This document shows, in pieces, positions 1 to 10,370 of a stretch of DNA of 64,000 nt; position 1 is the stretch's first letter, and each line of letters begins with the position of its first letter. The notes under the pieces are model-generated. The model was not told the origin of the DNA. It saw only the letters and a list, made by a program, of their open reading frames with translations, and made no database searches. The stretch lies in the NCBI GenBank assembly GCA_950295325.1, contig OX485806.1, forward strand, positions 31,434,001 through 31,498,000. Reading direction: 5' to 3'. Both the position numbers and the translations under genes were made by a program. The DNA is from Polytrichum commune. Lineage: Eukaryota > Streptophyta > Polytrichopsida > Polytrichales > Polytrichaceae.

Positions 1-302
1 CCAAGTGGGAGAAATGAAGGTCCTACGGTTGTGGAAAAATCTTTCAAATGATCTTTGTATGATGATGGTGAGGAGCGTAGGGAGCAAATAGAAGATCATT
101 TAGTTGCAAATGAAGATGTAATCGTAATATTTGCGGAGAATGATGGCCACATCGAGAGATTAGGCAAAGGTGGAAGATATTTTATGAGGAAACAACATCT
201 ACGTGGGGGATGTAAGTGGCTGTTCCACACCAAGAGAGATGTATAAGGTGAAATTGTTAGGTATAAGGTGCGGTAAGTCGCAAAAATATATTCTTAAGTG
301 GC
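1..302 (+). pseudogene. Ty1/copia pol fragment (5' part of reverse transcriptase)
   Basis: Reading on the plus strand gives the start of a copia reverse transcriptase: a CKWLFHTKRD block near 207-240, then an in-frame stop, then GEIVRYKVR-like residues. Copia RTs have a K-W-hydrophobic-F-K-x-K motif at this place. The reading stops at 302, where a solo LTR begins, and resumes at 8979 in the VDFNEIF block that normally follows within a few residues. The 5' LTR, gag and integrase lie outside the window. In-frame stops in both halves show it was already a dead copy, or died later. Confidence rests on the matching halves on either side of the LTR. Confidence 0.8.
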
Positions 303-726
303 TGTGAGCCCAAAATGGTGCCCACATGTGGTGATTAACTCTTCGAAACCAATTTTAGTTTGACTTGGATGTGTTATGATTATTCACAAAACATAAAAAG
401 AGTGAAGTGTGGTTTGGATTTAAGTTTAGGCTTTAGAATGTGTTGTGTGATTATTTCAAGGTTAAATTCAATAAGAGTATGCCTTGATATTGTGAGTAGG
501 GGGTAAGGTGCAACAAGGTGAGCTCCGCGGGTTAAATGCCCACTTTTGGATCCACCTTGGTAGTTTAGGAAGAAGGAAGCTTGGTGGAAGGGGATTAGTC
601 CCTACTTTGAAGGTGAAGGTTAAGGGATTGTGATTGGAGGTGCTAATCCTCTCACCCTATCCTCACCTCTCTCTCCCTCTCCCCCTCTCTCCCTCTTTGC
701 TACTTAAGGTGTTTTTTCTCTCATTT

Positions 727-1890
727 CACTATAAGAAACCCGCGTTTTTGGGGTCGTTTTGGGGAAACGAGTGATGTCTTCCAAGATGTCACTATGTTCG
801 GCAATAAACGCCCACAGAATTGCAGATTTTATTGGATGTTGCGTGAAACATGACAGATCATGGGCCAGGACATGGCGATGTCAGGAAGGATAGCCATGTT
901 CTTGTGGATGTCATTTAAAACATGCTGACGTCCTGCGTCGGGCCGTTTGTAAGGCCGCTAACGCCACGTCATCCCCACAGGTCTATCCACGGCATGTATA
1001 AAGTTGCGGCGGGCAGACTTAAAGTGCTGCCCGGGAAAAAAAGGTTGGAGAATGTTCAACTATGTGTGGTTGGCTATAAAAGACAAACTTGTTCCCAAAA
1101 ATTTGAGGGAATGCCACATAAATTTCTCACGGTGCATCAATATGGTTCTTGGCATGCATGTTATTCTCCCGAATTCCGTTCAAATATTTGTAGCGGATGA
1201 GCCAAAAAACACGGGGGTGGTTGAGTCATACTCTAATTGCCATAAGGTAGACATGCGGGACCACAATTGCATACCGTAGGTTCATATATAGCTGGTTCAA
1301 CACATGTTAGCCGAATAATTAATTAAAGTGGAAAAATACCCTTTGGATTAAAATAGAAAAATTATGAAATTTCAAGTTTTGCTACAAAAGGAATGTTTTC
1401 TCATTCACTTGTTTATAATTTAGTTTGTCATATGTTGATTTTGATTTCAAAGGATTTCAAAGGTTATATGTTTGTACATTTAGACACGAGGAAATCAAGG
1501 GAAGACTTTTGCAAGCAAAATATGGCACTTCATTGCTCTCACAATACCAAAAATACATGCGCCAAACGTGGGAGTGCCCACGTTGGATCTCGTGGCCACA
1601 TTCCACATATAGACGAGCAACTGCTACTGGAAAATCTTAGTGCCTAGAAAATTATGACCATCCGTCTGTTTGAACACAAAGGACGTCTCCGCGGACACCC
1701 GAGTAGACATCAGCCTTGACAGTCGGTTCCTCTCCAACAAGGCGTCCCTTGTGACGCAACCTTATACATTGCATGCCATGTGTGATGTGACGTTGCTGTA
1801 GGTGCTGTAGAAGGCTCGCCGACATTCTCTAAACCCTAAGTGTTGCGGCTTCACCTTTGTACGCTCATTGCTTGAACATCCCTTAGCAGC
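727..1890. promoter_or_regulatory. CACTA-1 left subterminal and promoter region
   Basis: This stretch has no convincing ORF. It contains repeated GACGTC/ACGTC/TGACGT words, as does the right end (6747-7780). In CACTA elements such subterminal motifs bind the TNPA/TNP1-type protein. A 5'-leader-like stretch with CTCTAAACCCTAAG lies near 1828-1842, about 50 bp upstream of the ATG at 1891. No clear TATA box was identified. Confidence 0.55.
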
Positions 1891-4800
1891 ATGGCGGTGT
1901 CGCGTTCAGCACGAAAGCCTGGTAGGGTTGTCCGTTTTATAGACACGTCACAACATCCGCAAAGGGTGGATGCGGATGACTCCGAGGCCGCTGCAGTGTT
2001 GTCCACTTTGGTGTTTGAATGCGAAGAGAAGAATGCAATGATGTCATCCCAAAAACCCAACATAATTCAAAGAACCCAACGTGCACACCGTCGCCGCCGC
2101 TCACGCTTGCTCAACTTCTTTGGGAGTGAAAATTTCACAACACCCACTGAGTCATCGAGCATCGCTATCAACCCAGTTCCAAAACAAGTAAATCTTCCAT
2201 CTCATATGCATGCATCACAATTTAGGTCACGGTCAAGTTCAAATTTTGCTGTGCGGCGAAATTTTTCGAACTCCGACAATGGCACTGGGAAGCCCGCATG
2301 CGGACACGCGGCAGCCCCCGGTTTTAGGTGCCTGTACGGCCTCCAGTGGGTTGGGCATAGGGTCACAGTCGGCCATAGGTCTTCTCCGATGCCGAGGTGC
2401 ATAGATCCTCTTACCTACGTCCGCTAGTCTCCATTGTGGTGTCTGCTGCAACGCCGATGTGTTGCTTTCCCTACGGCGCTGCGCTGCCTTCCCATGCCCT
2501 TGTGTTGCTTTTCCGACGCACTGTGTTGCTTTTGGGTGTCCAAGATGTTGCAGACACGGGATCGCACTGGGAAGCGCAAGGAGATGTCTCCAACAACATT
2601 GGTAGAACACAGGAGCGCAGCTGGAGAGCGGCGATCCAAGGCCAGAGAGGACCCGCGGCATGTGGCTGGGAGGCGTGGCTCCAGGACGTGCCGGAGCAAT
2701 CCTGGAGGTAAGTGGGTCTTTCTCCTCCTTTCCTGACCTCTTCCTGGTGTTGATGCTAGCGTAGAGCACAACCAGTCTTCATCGTCGCGATGTCCGCGCC
2801 TGTTCGACCAGTTCAATTGAGCCGCGTCTAGGCCCATGTGTCACAGTGGATGTCGGTTAGATCTCTGCTGGAATCAGAGTCGGGGCGTGGGCATAATCGG
2901 TATTGCAGTCTGCACAATTAGTAGACGTCACCTGTAGTTGTCCAGGACGCCAAGTTCTAACGTCCACCAGTCGGATGCCAGGAGAGGGATGGGGCAGAAG
3001 AATGCACAATTTTGGATCAATGTAGCAACGCACTATGCTAGACACAGACACAGACACAGACACAGACCACGCCACGCTCCAGCTCCCTGGAGCTCCATGA
3101 ATTTTTTCCTTTATACCTGCAACTTGGGGTTTTGACGACGGTTATGGGACCATGTGCTTTTTGACCACCCTGATCTGCAGTCACTAAAAGACTGCAGATT
3201 TGTTTTGTGGGTTTTACAGCTGAAATTTTAAGAATTTGGGGGCATGTTATATACCGTTGGAAAGGTATTGAAAATATCTTTCCAGCGGTATATAACATGC
3301 CCCCAAAGTCTTGAAATTGCAGCTGGAAACCCAAGAAAACAAATCTGCAGTCTTTAAGAACCCATTTCAAGATGGTTTAGGTAGGACGACTCAAACATTA
3401 GACCATGTTGTTGTGGTCCATATATTAATGGGTGACAATAGAAAGTCTCAAATTAACTTATATAGTGATATTAGTGTAATGTTTTATTTCGTGATTGATG
3501 AAAATCTAGTACGATTAGTGAATTAGTTAATTAGTGAATTAGTTAACGAGGGATTTTAGTATATTTCCGGGCGGAGAACCGAAAGGGATCGGGTAGGGAA
3601 TCGGGCAACACATCGGGCACGGAATCGGTATCCGGGCAAGGCATCGGGCAAGGCTAATGGAATCGGGCAAGGGGGTAATACCGGGCGGGGGCCGGCCTCG
3701 AAGAGGGGCATGTACCCGAGCTAGTGGGCTCCAACAATATGTCGGGTAAACCCACACTATGCCCGGGGTGCCACCGGTGCAATTATGCCCGGGGCGGTGC
3801 CCGGTCTAGTGGGGATGCTCTTATGGCTTAGCTCCTATGGCGCACAACCCCCAATTAGTTGATGGAGCCGACATTAGGGTTGATCCTTCACACGGGTCAA
3901 TGTAATTGGCCGCTTTCGACCTCTCAGCAGTGAATTGGTTATCTCTTAAACTCAACCAGTTCATGTCTATGGGTAATCTTCCTGGACCCTAAACCTATCG
4001 AATGGATATACCCTCTTGGACAACCAGGTCATCTATGATGGGTACTCTTCAGCTACAGCTTGAACATCGTGATTGGTAATCTTCCTGAACTCTGAAGTTG
4101 CTCGTCCATGCTCTTGACTGCGTGTATGATTCATAGGGGCAGTAACTGGTTGCAATGTGGCTGCTCAAGCTCAGTGGGTAGTCGCATATGTGTGCACCTG
4201 GAGATTCCTTGATTGTGGAATGTGGTTGTTGTAGCTGAGGATACGCAACCAACTCGGGCACGGAATCAGACGGCGATCAGGAGAACAGTGATGGGATTGA
4301 AACATCACATCCACTACCAACACGTAAGGGAGGGGGGAGCACTGCCTTGAAGAAACGTGTGGAGCTGGATGCGCAAAGGCAGCCTTTTGGCGCCATGAAG
4401 GCTACCCTGTGCGCCGATATCAAGAAGTATGCAAAGGACCTGGATCCCACGACGGGATGGGAAGGCCAGCTACGGCACGAGAGGAAGCGATTATTCAAAC
4501 GCCTATACACAGGTAAGGTTTGCACATCAATTTTTTGGCATGCATGTGTCGCGTTAATTTGCGATGTGAAACCCGAATCTGACATTTTAAGTGCAACCAA
4601 ACATCATTCTGGACATGAGCAACAGGGTGTATGTCTATGTAGGCAGGCATGACATTCTCGCTGACGTCAGGGTGGACATGTATTTAGCACAGAGTGTCAT
4701 GCTGACAATCTGTGAGTGGATGCCGAACAGGACGTCCGTGCGTTTTTGTGGACATGTGTACTGAAACGCTCGACAATCGCTATCGACGTCTATAGGGACG

Positions 4801-6746
4801 TCGATGATATCAATTTTCTCTCTTGTGGTGACATACTGGTTTGTACCCTTTCTAACGTGGGTGTAGTGTGGGCACCCAGTGTTGGTCGCTTGTGAAGTGA
4901 ATGTGATGGCATTGACGTGTGTGTCCGGCATGCAGACTGGGAGATGTGCGGGCATTGTGACAAAGTGTGCGAGAAGTGGATGCGGCCTATTATAACAAAG
5001 GTACTCATCAACACCCGGTGGAGGTTAAACCAGCTCATAGACAACAATGCGGGTAAACCAGCCGATGTGGATGTAGAGCATTGGAAAACACTTGTAGGTA
5101 TGCGCACCACCGAGGCTGCGCATTTGAAGTCTCAGCACATGCGCTCAATTTCAAAAGGGAAAGGATCGACCACAGCTCAACTGAAAGCTATTGAAAGGGA
5201 GGTCGTCTCCCGTCTGGTAAGAGTGCCACTATGTCTATGTTGACATGGCTGACAATGTTGCAATTCTCTTTATAAATCTGTGATGGCCCTTATCCCCTAC
5301 AATGTCAATGTCGACAACAGATGTCATCCAACACGTTTACTTAGACGTCCGATGAGCCGGCAATGTAACTCTAGTTGTTTGAGTTGATGTTCGATGTTAA
5401 TCATGGCACTTCCAAAGGCGTCACGGGACCTGCACCTGTTGGAACGCATTGTTGTCGACGTCCCCTTTCATCCGTAATGACTTTAATGTGCCATGCAGGC
5501 GATGTTGAAGAACATGGCACCGTACGATGCGGAGGTTGACGCCGAGGTTGCCAAAGAGTACCAACGCATACAGGAGGAAAAGCGTCGAGCGCATCCCGAT
5601 CATGGCTCGGAAATGGAGTCGATGCGCACTCGAGTGACGGATTTGGAGGGCAGCGTCACACGCCTTGGAGATAATGTGGCAGCCTCAAACAAGCGCATGG
5701 AGGACATGATGCGAATGATTCTTCATAATCAGAGTCAGAAACATCCGACTAACATTGATAGCATGACGGAGCCTTCATCGTCTGCGAAGATGCTCGATAT
5801 TTCGGCATTGACGTCAACGACGGAGGATCTGGTGATGGTGGCACAGAAACAAGCTCCCACCCCAGTTATCAGCGCGGTGGGCGGTGCGGACATGCGTGTG
5901 GCATCCGCGATTCCTGTCCCGAGCGACGTCTCCGAGGATGTTGCGACTGATGCAGTCACAGACGTAGAAGCAGTGCCTCCCAGCTCTGAAACCATTATCG
6001 CGTCTATAATTGAGGACATTCTCGAAGTGCCGAAAAAAACGACACAGACACCTGTAATTGATGACCCTGTAGAACCCACCAACGAGGAAGTGCCAGTGCA
6101 AGCTATGGAGGACGTCGAGGAAGGACACCCTGAGATATCCGGCAATGCGGACGTGCCTGAAGAGATTGCATCTCTGGATCAGGTAACATCAAGTAACACC
6201 CACCCATATTAGACATACTGGAAACCCTCTCATCGTCGTTTAAAAAATTATACCTTCATGTATTTGTCTGGCATGTTCTTCGTGGTGTCATTGAGGATGT
6301 CAACATGTACATTAGGCTGGACGTTTGCCTTGACAGTTTGAATTATCGCAGAACAGAACGACCATAATTTGAAACCTCCGAGTACTAATGCGGAATGCTA
6401 TTATAGGATGAGGTGCCCGTACCGGAGGAGTCAGGTGGCCGACCCCGCCGTGCGGGTAGAAGCGCACAAGCGAAATCCTCAATGGCCAAACTCGGTGCAC
6501 CAAAAGCGGTTGGTTTGCCTAAACCTCCCCAAAATCTTGCGAAGGTGAGGGAACTAGTGTTTGCATGCCTACATTGCTTGCATGATTGCAGGAGGAGTGT
6601 GGAGCACTCGAATATAGTCACGTCGTTCGTGTGAGTCCATTTCATGTTCGGATGACCACTAATGTAATTCATGCGGTTTTGTGAATGGTGGTGGAATGGG
6701 GCAGGTGGGGACTAGTACGAAGGCACAAACACAAAAGAAGAAATGA
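1891..6746 (+). CDS. TNP1/Transposase_24-like protein of CACTA-1 (six-exon model)
   Basis: Six exons join without a stop: 1891-2187, 4281-4512, 4936-5216, 5499-6182, 6407-6544 and 6705-6746, giving 557 residues. All introns are GT-AG and all phases agree; the 4512/4936 junction is phase 1 and the others phase 0. Exon 1 is basic. Exon 3 (residues about 177-270) holds W-K-x-L-V followed by a KSQHMRSISKGKGS stretch, which resembles the plant Transposase_24/Ptta domain. Exon 4 has an acidic coiled coil (about 271-345) and a long disordered acidic tail; the last exons are basic. Such proteins bind subterminal repeats rather than cut DNA. No TNP1 C-terminal (Transposase_23) domain is visible. The 2.1-kb first intron holds a hairpin and short repeats. 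Exon 1 and its junction are the least certain parts. Confidence 0.68.
3041..3068. repeat. (CAGACA)n microsatellite
   Basis: Four to five tandem CACAGA hexamers in the CACTA-1 intron. Confidence 0.9.
3188..3356. repeat. Fold-back (MITE-like) hairpin of about 165 bp
   Basis: The two arms, about 3188-3268 and 3275-3356, are imperfect inverted copies joined by a few bases. The outer ends are AAGACTGCAGATTTG and its complement; the inner ends are TGGGGGCATGTTATATACCG and its complement. A transcript would fold into a long, nearly paired hairpin. It could be a small fold-back element or a small-RNA precursor. Confidence 0.85.
3565..3800. repeat. Degenerate ATCGGGCA short tandem repeats
   Basis: ATCGGGCA, ATCGGGTA and CCGGGCA words recur irregularly every 10-20 bp across this GC-rich patch. 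Confidence 0.6.
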
Positions 6747-7780
6747 GTGGACGTTCTCAATAACGACGCGGCTCTCCATTCGAGTGCTCATGAATTATCC
6801 ACTTAGTCGTGGAGGTGTAGACTCGCGACTATAGACATGGATGCCTCGATCATGGACAATGTTTAAGTTTTTGGGCAACTAGCGATTGATGTGTAAATGC
6901 AGCCTCTTGGTTGCAATATGTTGTATCAATGAAAACGTTGCATTTACGGAATTGGAAAGCATTGGTGTACATTTGTTCCACGCGATCTTTGTGTCTGTTC
7001 CGACTGTCTGGTGGAACAGTTGACGTCGGTGTTTGTTCTCGTAGATGGCATAAGTGACGTGCATCTGACATTTGGTCCTGCTAATAGCCAAACAACTTGA
7101 TGTCAGTAACGTGTTTGAGAATTTGAGGCAATCAGCCACGTCAAGGCGGGCTAAGTTTGAAAACGGCATCATCACTCCCAAACAAGCTGTGGTTTGGCCA
7201 GAGGACATCCCCATAATTTGTAATGCCCCATTTGATGTCACACATAACATCCCACTGTCAAAAAGGATGTCCAAGAAAACTAAAAGTCACCCCGAAAACA
7301 CCCAAAAAATACATGCATACGTCGAGGAAAATGTCTCATGTGACATTTTCGTGTCGCAAAGGACGTCGGTAACAACACACATCGCCACGTAATGCAATGT
7401 CCACGTCAGCAACAGCGAATGCCACGTCAGTTTTTAATCGCATTCCACGTCATCTCAAGAGGGTCCACGAGGCCATCCACGTCACCGAGGGGGCGGAAAA
7501 AAAAGCGTGCCGACGTGGCACTGCCCGCAAAAAACATGCTTGCGTGGCATGCCGGTGGCGTCCACGTGTCTTCACGTGGACACTATGGAACACCATGTTT
7601 TATGTGACGTCACATAAAAACGTGCTGAAATTCCCCATGTTTTCGCATGTCCACGACGCGTTTTTCTCCTGTCTGACATGACGGATTTTAGGTGACGTCC
7701 AAGAGAAGAACCTCCATGTCAAAGTGAACGCGCACTCCCGTTTTTTTTTACGTCACAAAAAACAGGATTTTCTTATAGTG
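6747..7780. promoter_or_regulatory. CACTA-1 right subterminal repeat region
   Basis: Downstream of the gene's stop codon, no ORF is supported. From about 7375 onward CCACGTCA/TGACGT words recur every 10-30 bp up to the terminal inverted repeat. These are the likely binding sites of the element's TNP1-like protein. Confidence 0.6.
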
Positions 7781-8684
7781 TTTTTCTCTCTCTCCATCAA
7801 GCGCTCTCAAGGGAGCAAGCTGTTAAGAGCTTGAGCCACGTGTGTGGGTTATTAGTTGTAGTGAAGACAATTAGTTAAGCTCTCTCTCTCAAGGCCTCCC
7901 AAGTGAGTGCACTCTTAGAGCTTGAGATTACCTAGGAAGATTAGGTAGTTGTTAGTGAAGTTAGTATGGTAGGTTAGTTCATTAGTTAAGGAGAGAAGAA
8001 AGAGAGAAAAAAAAGGAAAGGGAAAAAGAAACAAAAAAGAAGTAGAAATTAAAAAAATGTGTGATTAGTAGATAAGGGGTGTGTTAAGGGCAATTTAGTG
8101 GCAGAACTGCCGAGGCTTATTAGTGCAAACCAGTAGCTGCTGGAGGAGGGCAGCCAAAGGCTATGGGCAACAAACTGCCGAGGCTTGTTAGTGCAAACCA
8201 GTAGCTGTTGGAGGAGGGCAGCCGAAGGCTAATGGCAACAGACTGCCGAGGCTTATTAGTGCAAACCAGTAGCTGTTGGAGGAGGGCAGCCGAAGGCTAA
8301 TGGCACAGACTGCCGAGGCTTATTAGTGCAAACAGTAGCTGCTGGAGGAGGGCAGCCGAAGGCTAATGGCACAGACTGCCGAGGCTTATTAGTGCAAACC
8401 AGTAGCTGCTGGAGGAGGGCAGCCGAAGGCTAATGGGCACAGACTGCCGAGGCTTATTAGTGCAAACCATTAGGTTGCCTAGGGGTTAGCAAGGCTAAGC
8501 CCAATTAGTGGGTGTTAGCATATAAAAAACTAGATTACATTAGGCCATTTAGGGGTGGCTAAGTAGTTAGACCCACTAGACTAGTTTGTGCCATGTGTGG
8601 GTTTGTATGAGTGTGTTTATCCGTTGAGAAAAGTGTTTTTCAACACTTGAACCTCTCGGTCAAAATAACTCACTTGCATTATTA
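7781..8684. other. Solo LTR 1 right part, non-coding with CT/GA-rich stretches
   Basis: This continues the LTR after the CACTA-1 insertion. CT-rich and GA-rich stretches at 7783-8050 precede the minisatellite at 8105-8468. No ORF is present before 8685. Confidence 0.7.
8105..8468. repeat. LTR minisatellite, 66-69 bp unit, about 5.5 copies
   Basis: Units begin ACTGCCGAGGCTTATTAG at 8105, 8174, 8242, 8309, 8375 and 8443, with small length changes. A different minisatellite occupies the equivalent place in other LTRs of the family (13037-13288; 13687-13880). Confidence 0.93.
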
Positions 8685-8849
8685 ATGGAGAATGTGGAAG
8701 ATTCTTGCAATGACAAGAAAAAGGGAGTGAAGATTAAACGAACAAGGGGAGTGTCCTTAAGGGCATGTGTGGCTAAAGCCGCGGGGTGGACTCTTGAGAA
8801 GGCCAACTCTAGCATCGGCCAAGAGGCCAACATTAATAAAGTACAATGA
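8685..8849 (+). CDS. LTR-encoded small ORF, 54 aa, CVAKAAGWT core (copy 1)
   Basis: ATG at 8685, TGA at 8847-8849. It lies in the sense strand of solo LTR 1, 129 bp before the LTR end. It starts MENVEDS, is lysine-rich to residue 20, and carries the core RGVSLRACVAKAAGWTLEKA at residues 21-40. Matching ORFs occur in three other LTRs of this window (39330, 48846 minus, 59707), one of identical length and start. Differences in the core are confined to third codon positions. I do not recognise the peptide; there is no signal peptide or membrane segment. It would lie in the leader of an LTR-driven transcript. Confidence 0.7.
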   Translation: MENVEDSCNDKKKGVKIKRTRGVSLRACVAKAAGWTLEKANSSIGQEANINKVQ

Positions 8850-8978
8850 GTGAGACAATACGTGTTCATTCGAACATGAAAATTACCTTGCACATGGTTC
8901 AATGTTGTAATAGATAATGTGATTCTCAAAGTCATCACCCGGACTAGGACGCTTAAGGGTGGTGGATTTGGCCTCACA

Positions 8979-10370
8979 GTGGCGGAAGTGGATTTCAACG
9001 AGATCTTTGCTTTCGTTGCCAAATTTATCACCATTATATGTATTTTTGTAATAAAAGCAGCCATGAATTGGGAGATCCACCAACTGGATAATGATGGCAT
9101 TTTTTAATGGAGTATTGGAGGTGGAGATCTACATTGATCAACCGGAGGGTTTTGTACAAGAGGGAAATGAACACATTGTGTGTAAACTCAAGAAAATTTT
9201 ATATGGCCTCAAGCAATTGCCAACGGCATGGTACCACCATATCGATTTGTTTTTCATCAATGAGGATTTTTGTAGGACCAAATCGGATCACTTGTTGTAT
9301 ATTAAACAAATGGGTAGGTATTTGTTGGTGGGAATTCTTTACGTGGCTAATTTGATCATATTGACAAGCAATGTAATCAAATTGAAATGGTTCAAATCGG
9401 AGCTCGAAAAACAATTAGAAATGAGTGATCCCGGAGAGTTGCATTATTGCCTAGGAGTGGAGTTTCAGAGAAATAGAGAAGCCCATACTAGCACTATGAA
9501 CCAAAGGAGCTATATTGAGGAGGCCCTCAAGCGTTTCAACATGGAATAATGCAATCTGGTTGGATCACCGTTTGATGCAAATTCAAAGTTCTTAAAACTT
9601 TCGGATGAAGAATTAAGGAATGTGTAAAGGGAAATGGAAGGTGTTCCATACAAGGCCAGGGTAGGATCTCTCATGTATGCAATGATGGCCATGACGGGCG
9701 ATATTACATTTGCGGTGATTACGGTGAGCCAATTCATGTCGAAGGCTGGCCCATCACATTAGATGGTCATGAAATGCATCATGAGGTATTTGAAGGGTAC
9801 TTTGGACTTCAAATTATGTCTTGGAGGCAAGGATATTGTCTTGAGAGGATTTTGCAATACAGATTGTGTATTAGATGCAAACAATTGGGGATCCACTATG
9901 GGGTACATGATTTTTTGTTGGCGTCGGAGTCATTTCATAAAAACGGAAGAAACAACCAACCATTGCATTTTCTACGATGAAGGCATAGTACATGGCCACT
10001 AGCCATTGCACGAAGGTGGCGGTTTGGCTTAGGCAACTTTTGGCAAATGTGGGATACATACAAGAAGGAGTGAAATCCATCATGTGCGAGAATCAAGGAT
10101 GCATAACACTTGCGAAGAATCCCGCACACCAGTCTCGCACCAAACATATCGATGTATAACATCACTTCATTAAAGATAAAGTAAAAAAATCAAGAGATAT
10201 GTATGAAATATTTTCCAACAAAGGATATGATAGTGGGCATAGTATCCAAAGCACTTGCAAAGAATAGGCATCAAGCATTAATAAAGGCAATGGGTTTAGA
10301 AAGCTTTGACCACTTGCAAAGTGCGAGTGTAGAATGTAGAGCATTAGATTGCTCATGATCAATAGAAATG
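8979..10370 (+). pseudogene. Ty1/copia reverse transcriptase and RNase H remnant
   Basis: This resumes the pol reading interrupted at 302. In order: VDFNEIF, WEIHQLD, EIYIDQPEGFV, VCKLKKILYGLKQ, a decayed active-site region (GILYVANLIILTSN where Y-V-D-D is expected), the CLGVEF block, then YKARVGSLMYAM, MRYLKGTLDF, and the RNase H end LAKNPAHQSRTKHIDV near 10105-10155. Stops (for example TAA after FNME near 9547, and near 9627 and 9760) and frameshifts show it is dead. The Asp-Asp pair of the active site is missing in this copy. Probable family: plant Ty1/copia; lineage not determined. Confidence 0.88.

Larger units (their letters stand above)
2188..4280. other. Large first intron of the CACTA-1 gene with inserted repeats
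   Basis: No real gene is seen here. It holds a (CAGACA)n microsatellite near 3041-3068, a 165-bp hairpin (3188-3356), and an ATCGGGCA-type short-repeat stretch at about 3565-3700. The small ORFs in 2200-2840 overlap in all frames and look incidental. Confidence 0.5.
727..7780 (+). mobile_element. CACTA-1 (En/Spm-type DNA transposon), 7054 bp
   Basis: The left end is CACTATAAGAAACCCGCG and the right end is the complement of CACTATAAGAAAATCC, so the inverted repeat is 12 bp perfect and then imperfect. A 3-bp target duplication TTT (724-726 and 7781-7783) is typical of CACTA elements. Both ends are rich in ACGTC/GACGT words, as expected of subterminal transposase-binding repeats. It carries one spliced TNP1-like gene (1891-6746) and no recognisable TNP2 catalytic transposase, so it is probably non-autonomous. 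It sits 424 bp into solo LTR 1, just downstream of that LTR's promoter-like motif. Confidence 0.93.
303..8978 (+). mobile_element. Solo LTR 1 of a gypsy family, interrupted by CACTA-1
   Basis: It starts TGTGAGCCCAAAATGG and ends GGTGGATTTGGCCTCACA, with a perfect 5-bp target duplication GTGGC at 298-302 and 8979-8983. Without the CACTA insertion (727-7780 plus its 3-bp duplication) the LTR is about 1619 bp. No internal region or second LTR is present, so it is a solo LTR, the usual product of LTR-LTR recombination. Its two ends match the LTRs of the gypsy elements at 13555-23846 and 58068 onward. A TACTTAAGG promoter-like motif lies near 700-708, a minisatellite at 8105-8468 and a small ORF at 8685-8849. 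The insertion cuts a copia reverse transcriptase. Confidence 0.93.

Noticed and set aside
5735-6145. 136-codon minus-strand Ser/Thr-rich ORF
   Set aside because: It is the antisense shadow of exon 4 of the CACTA-1 gene.
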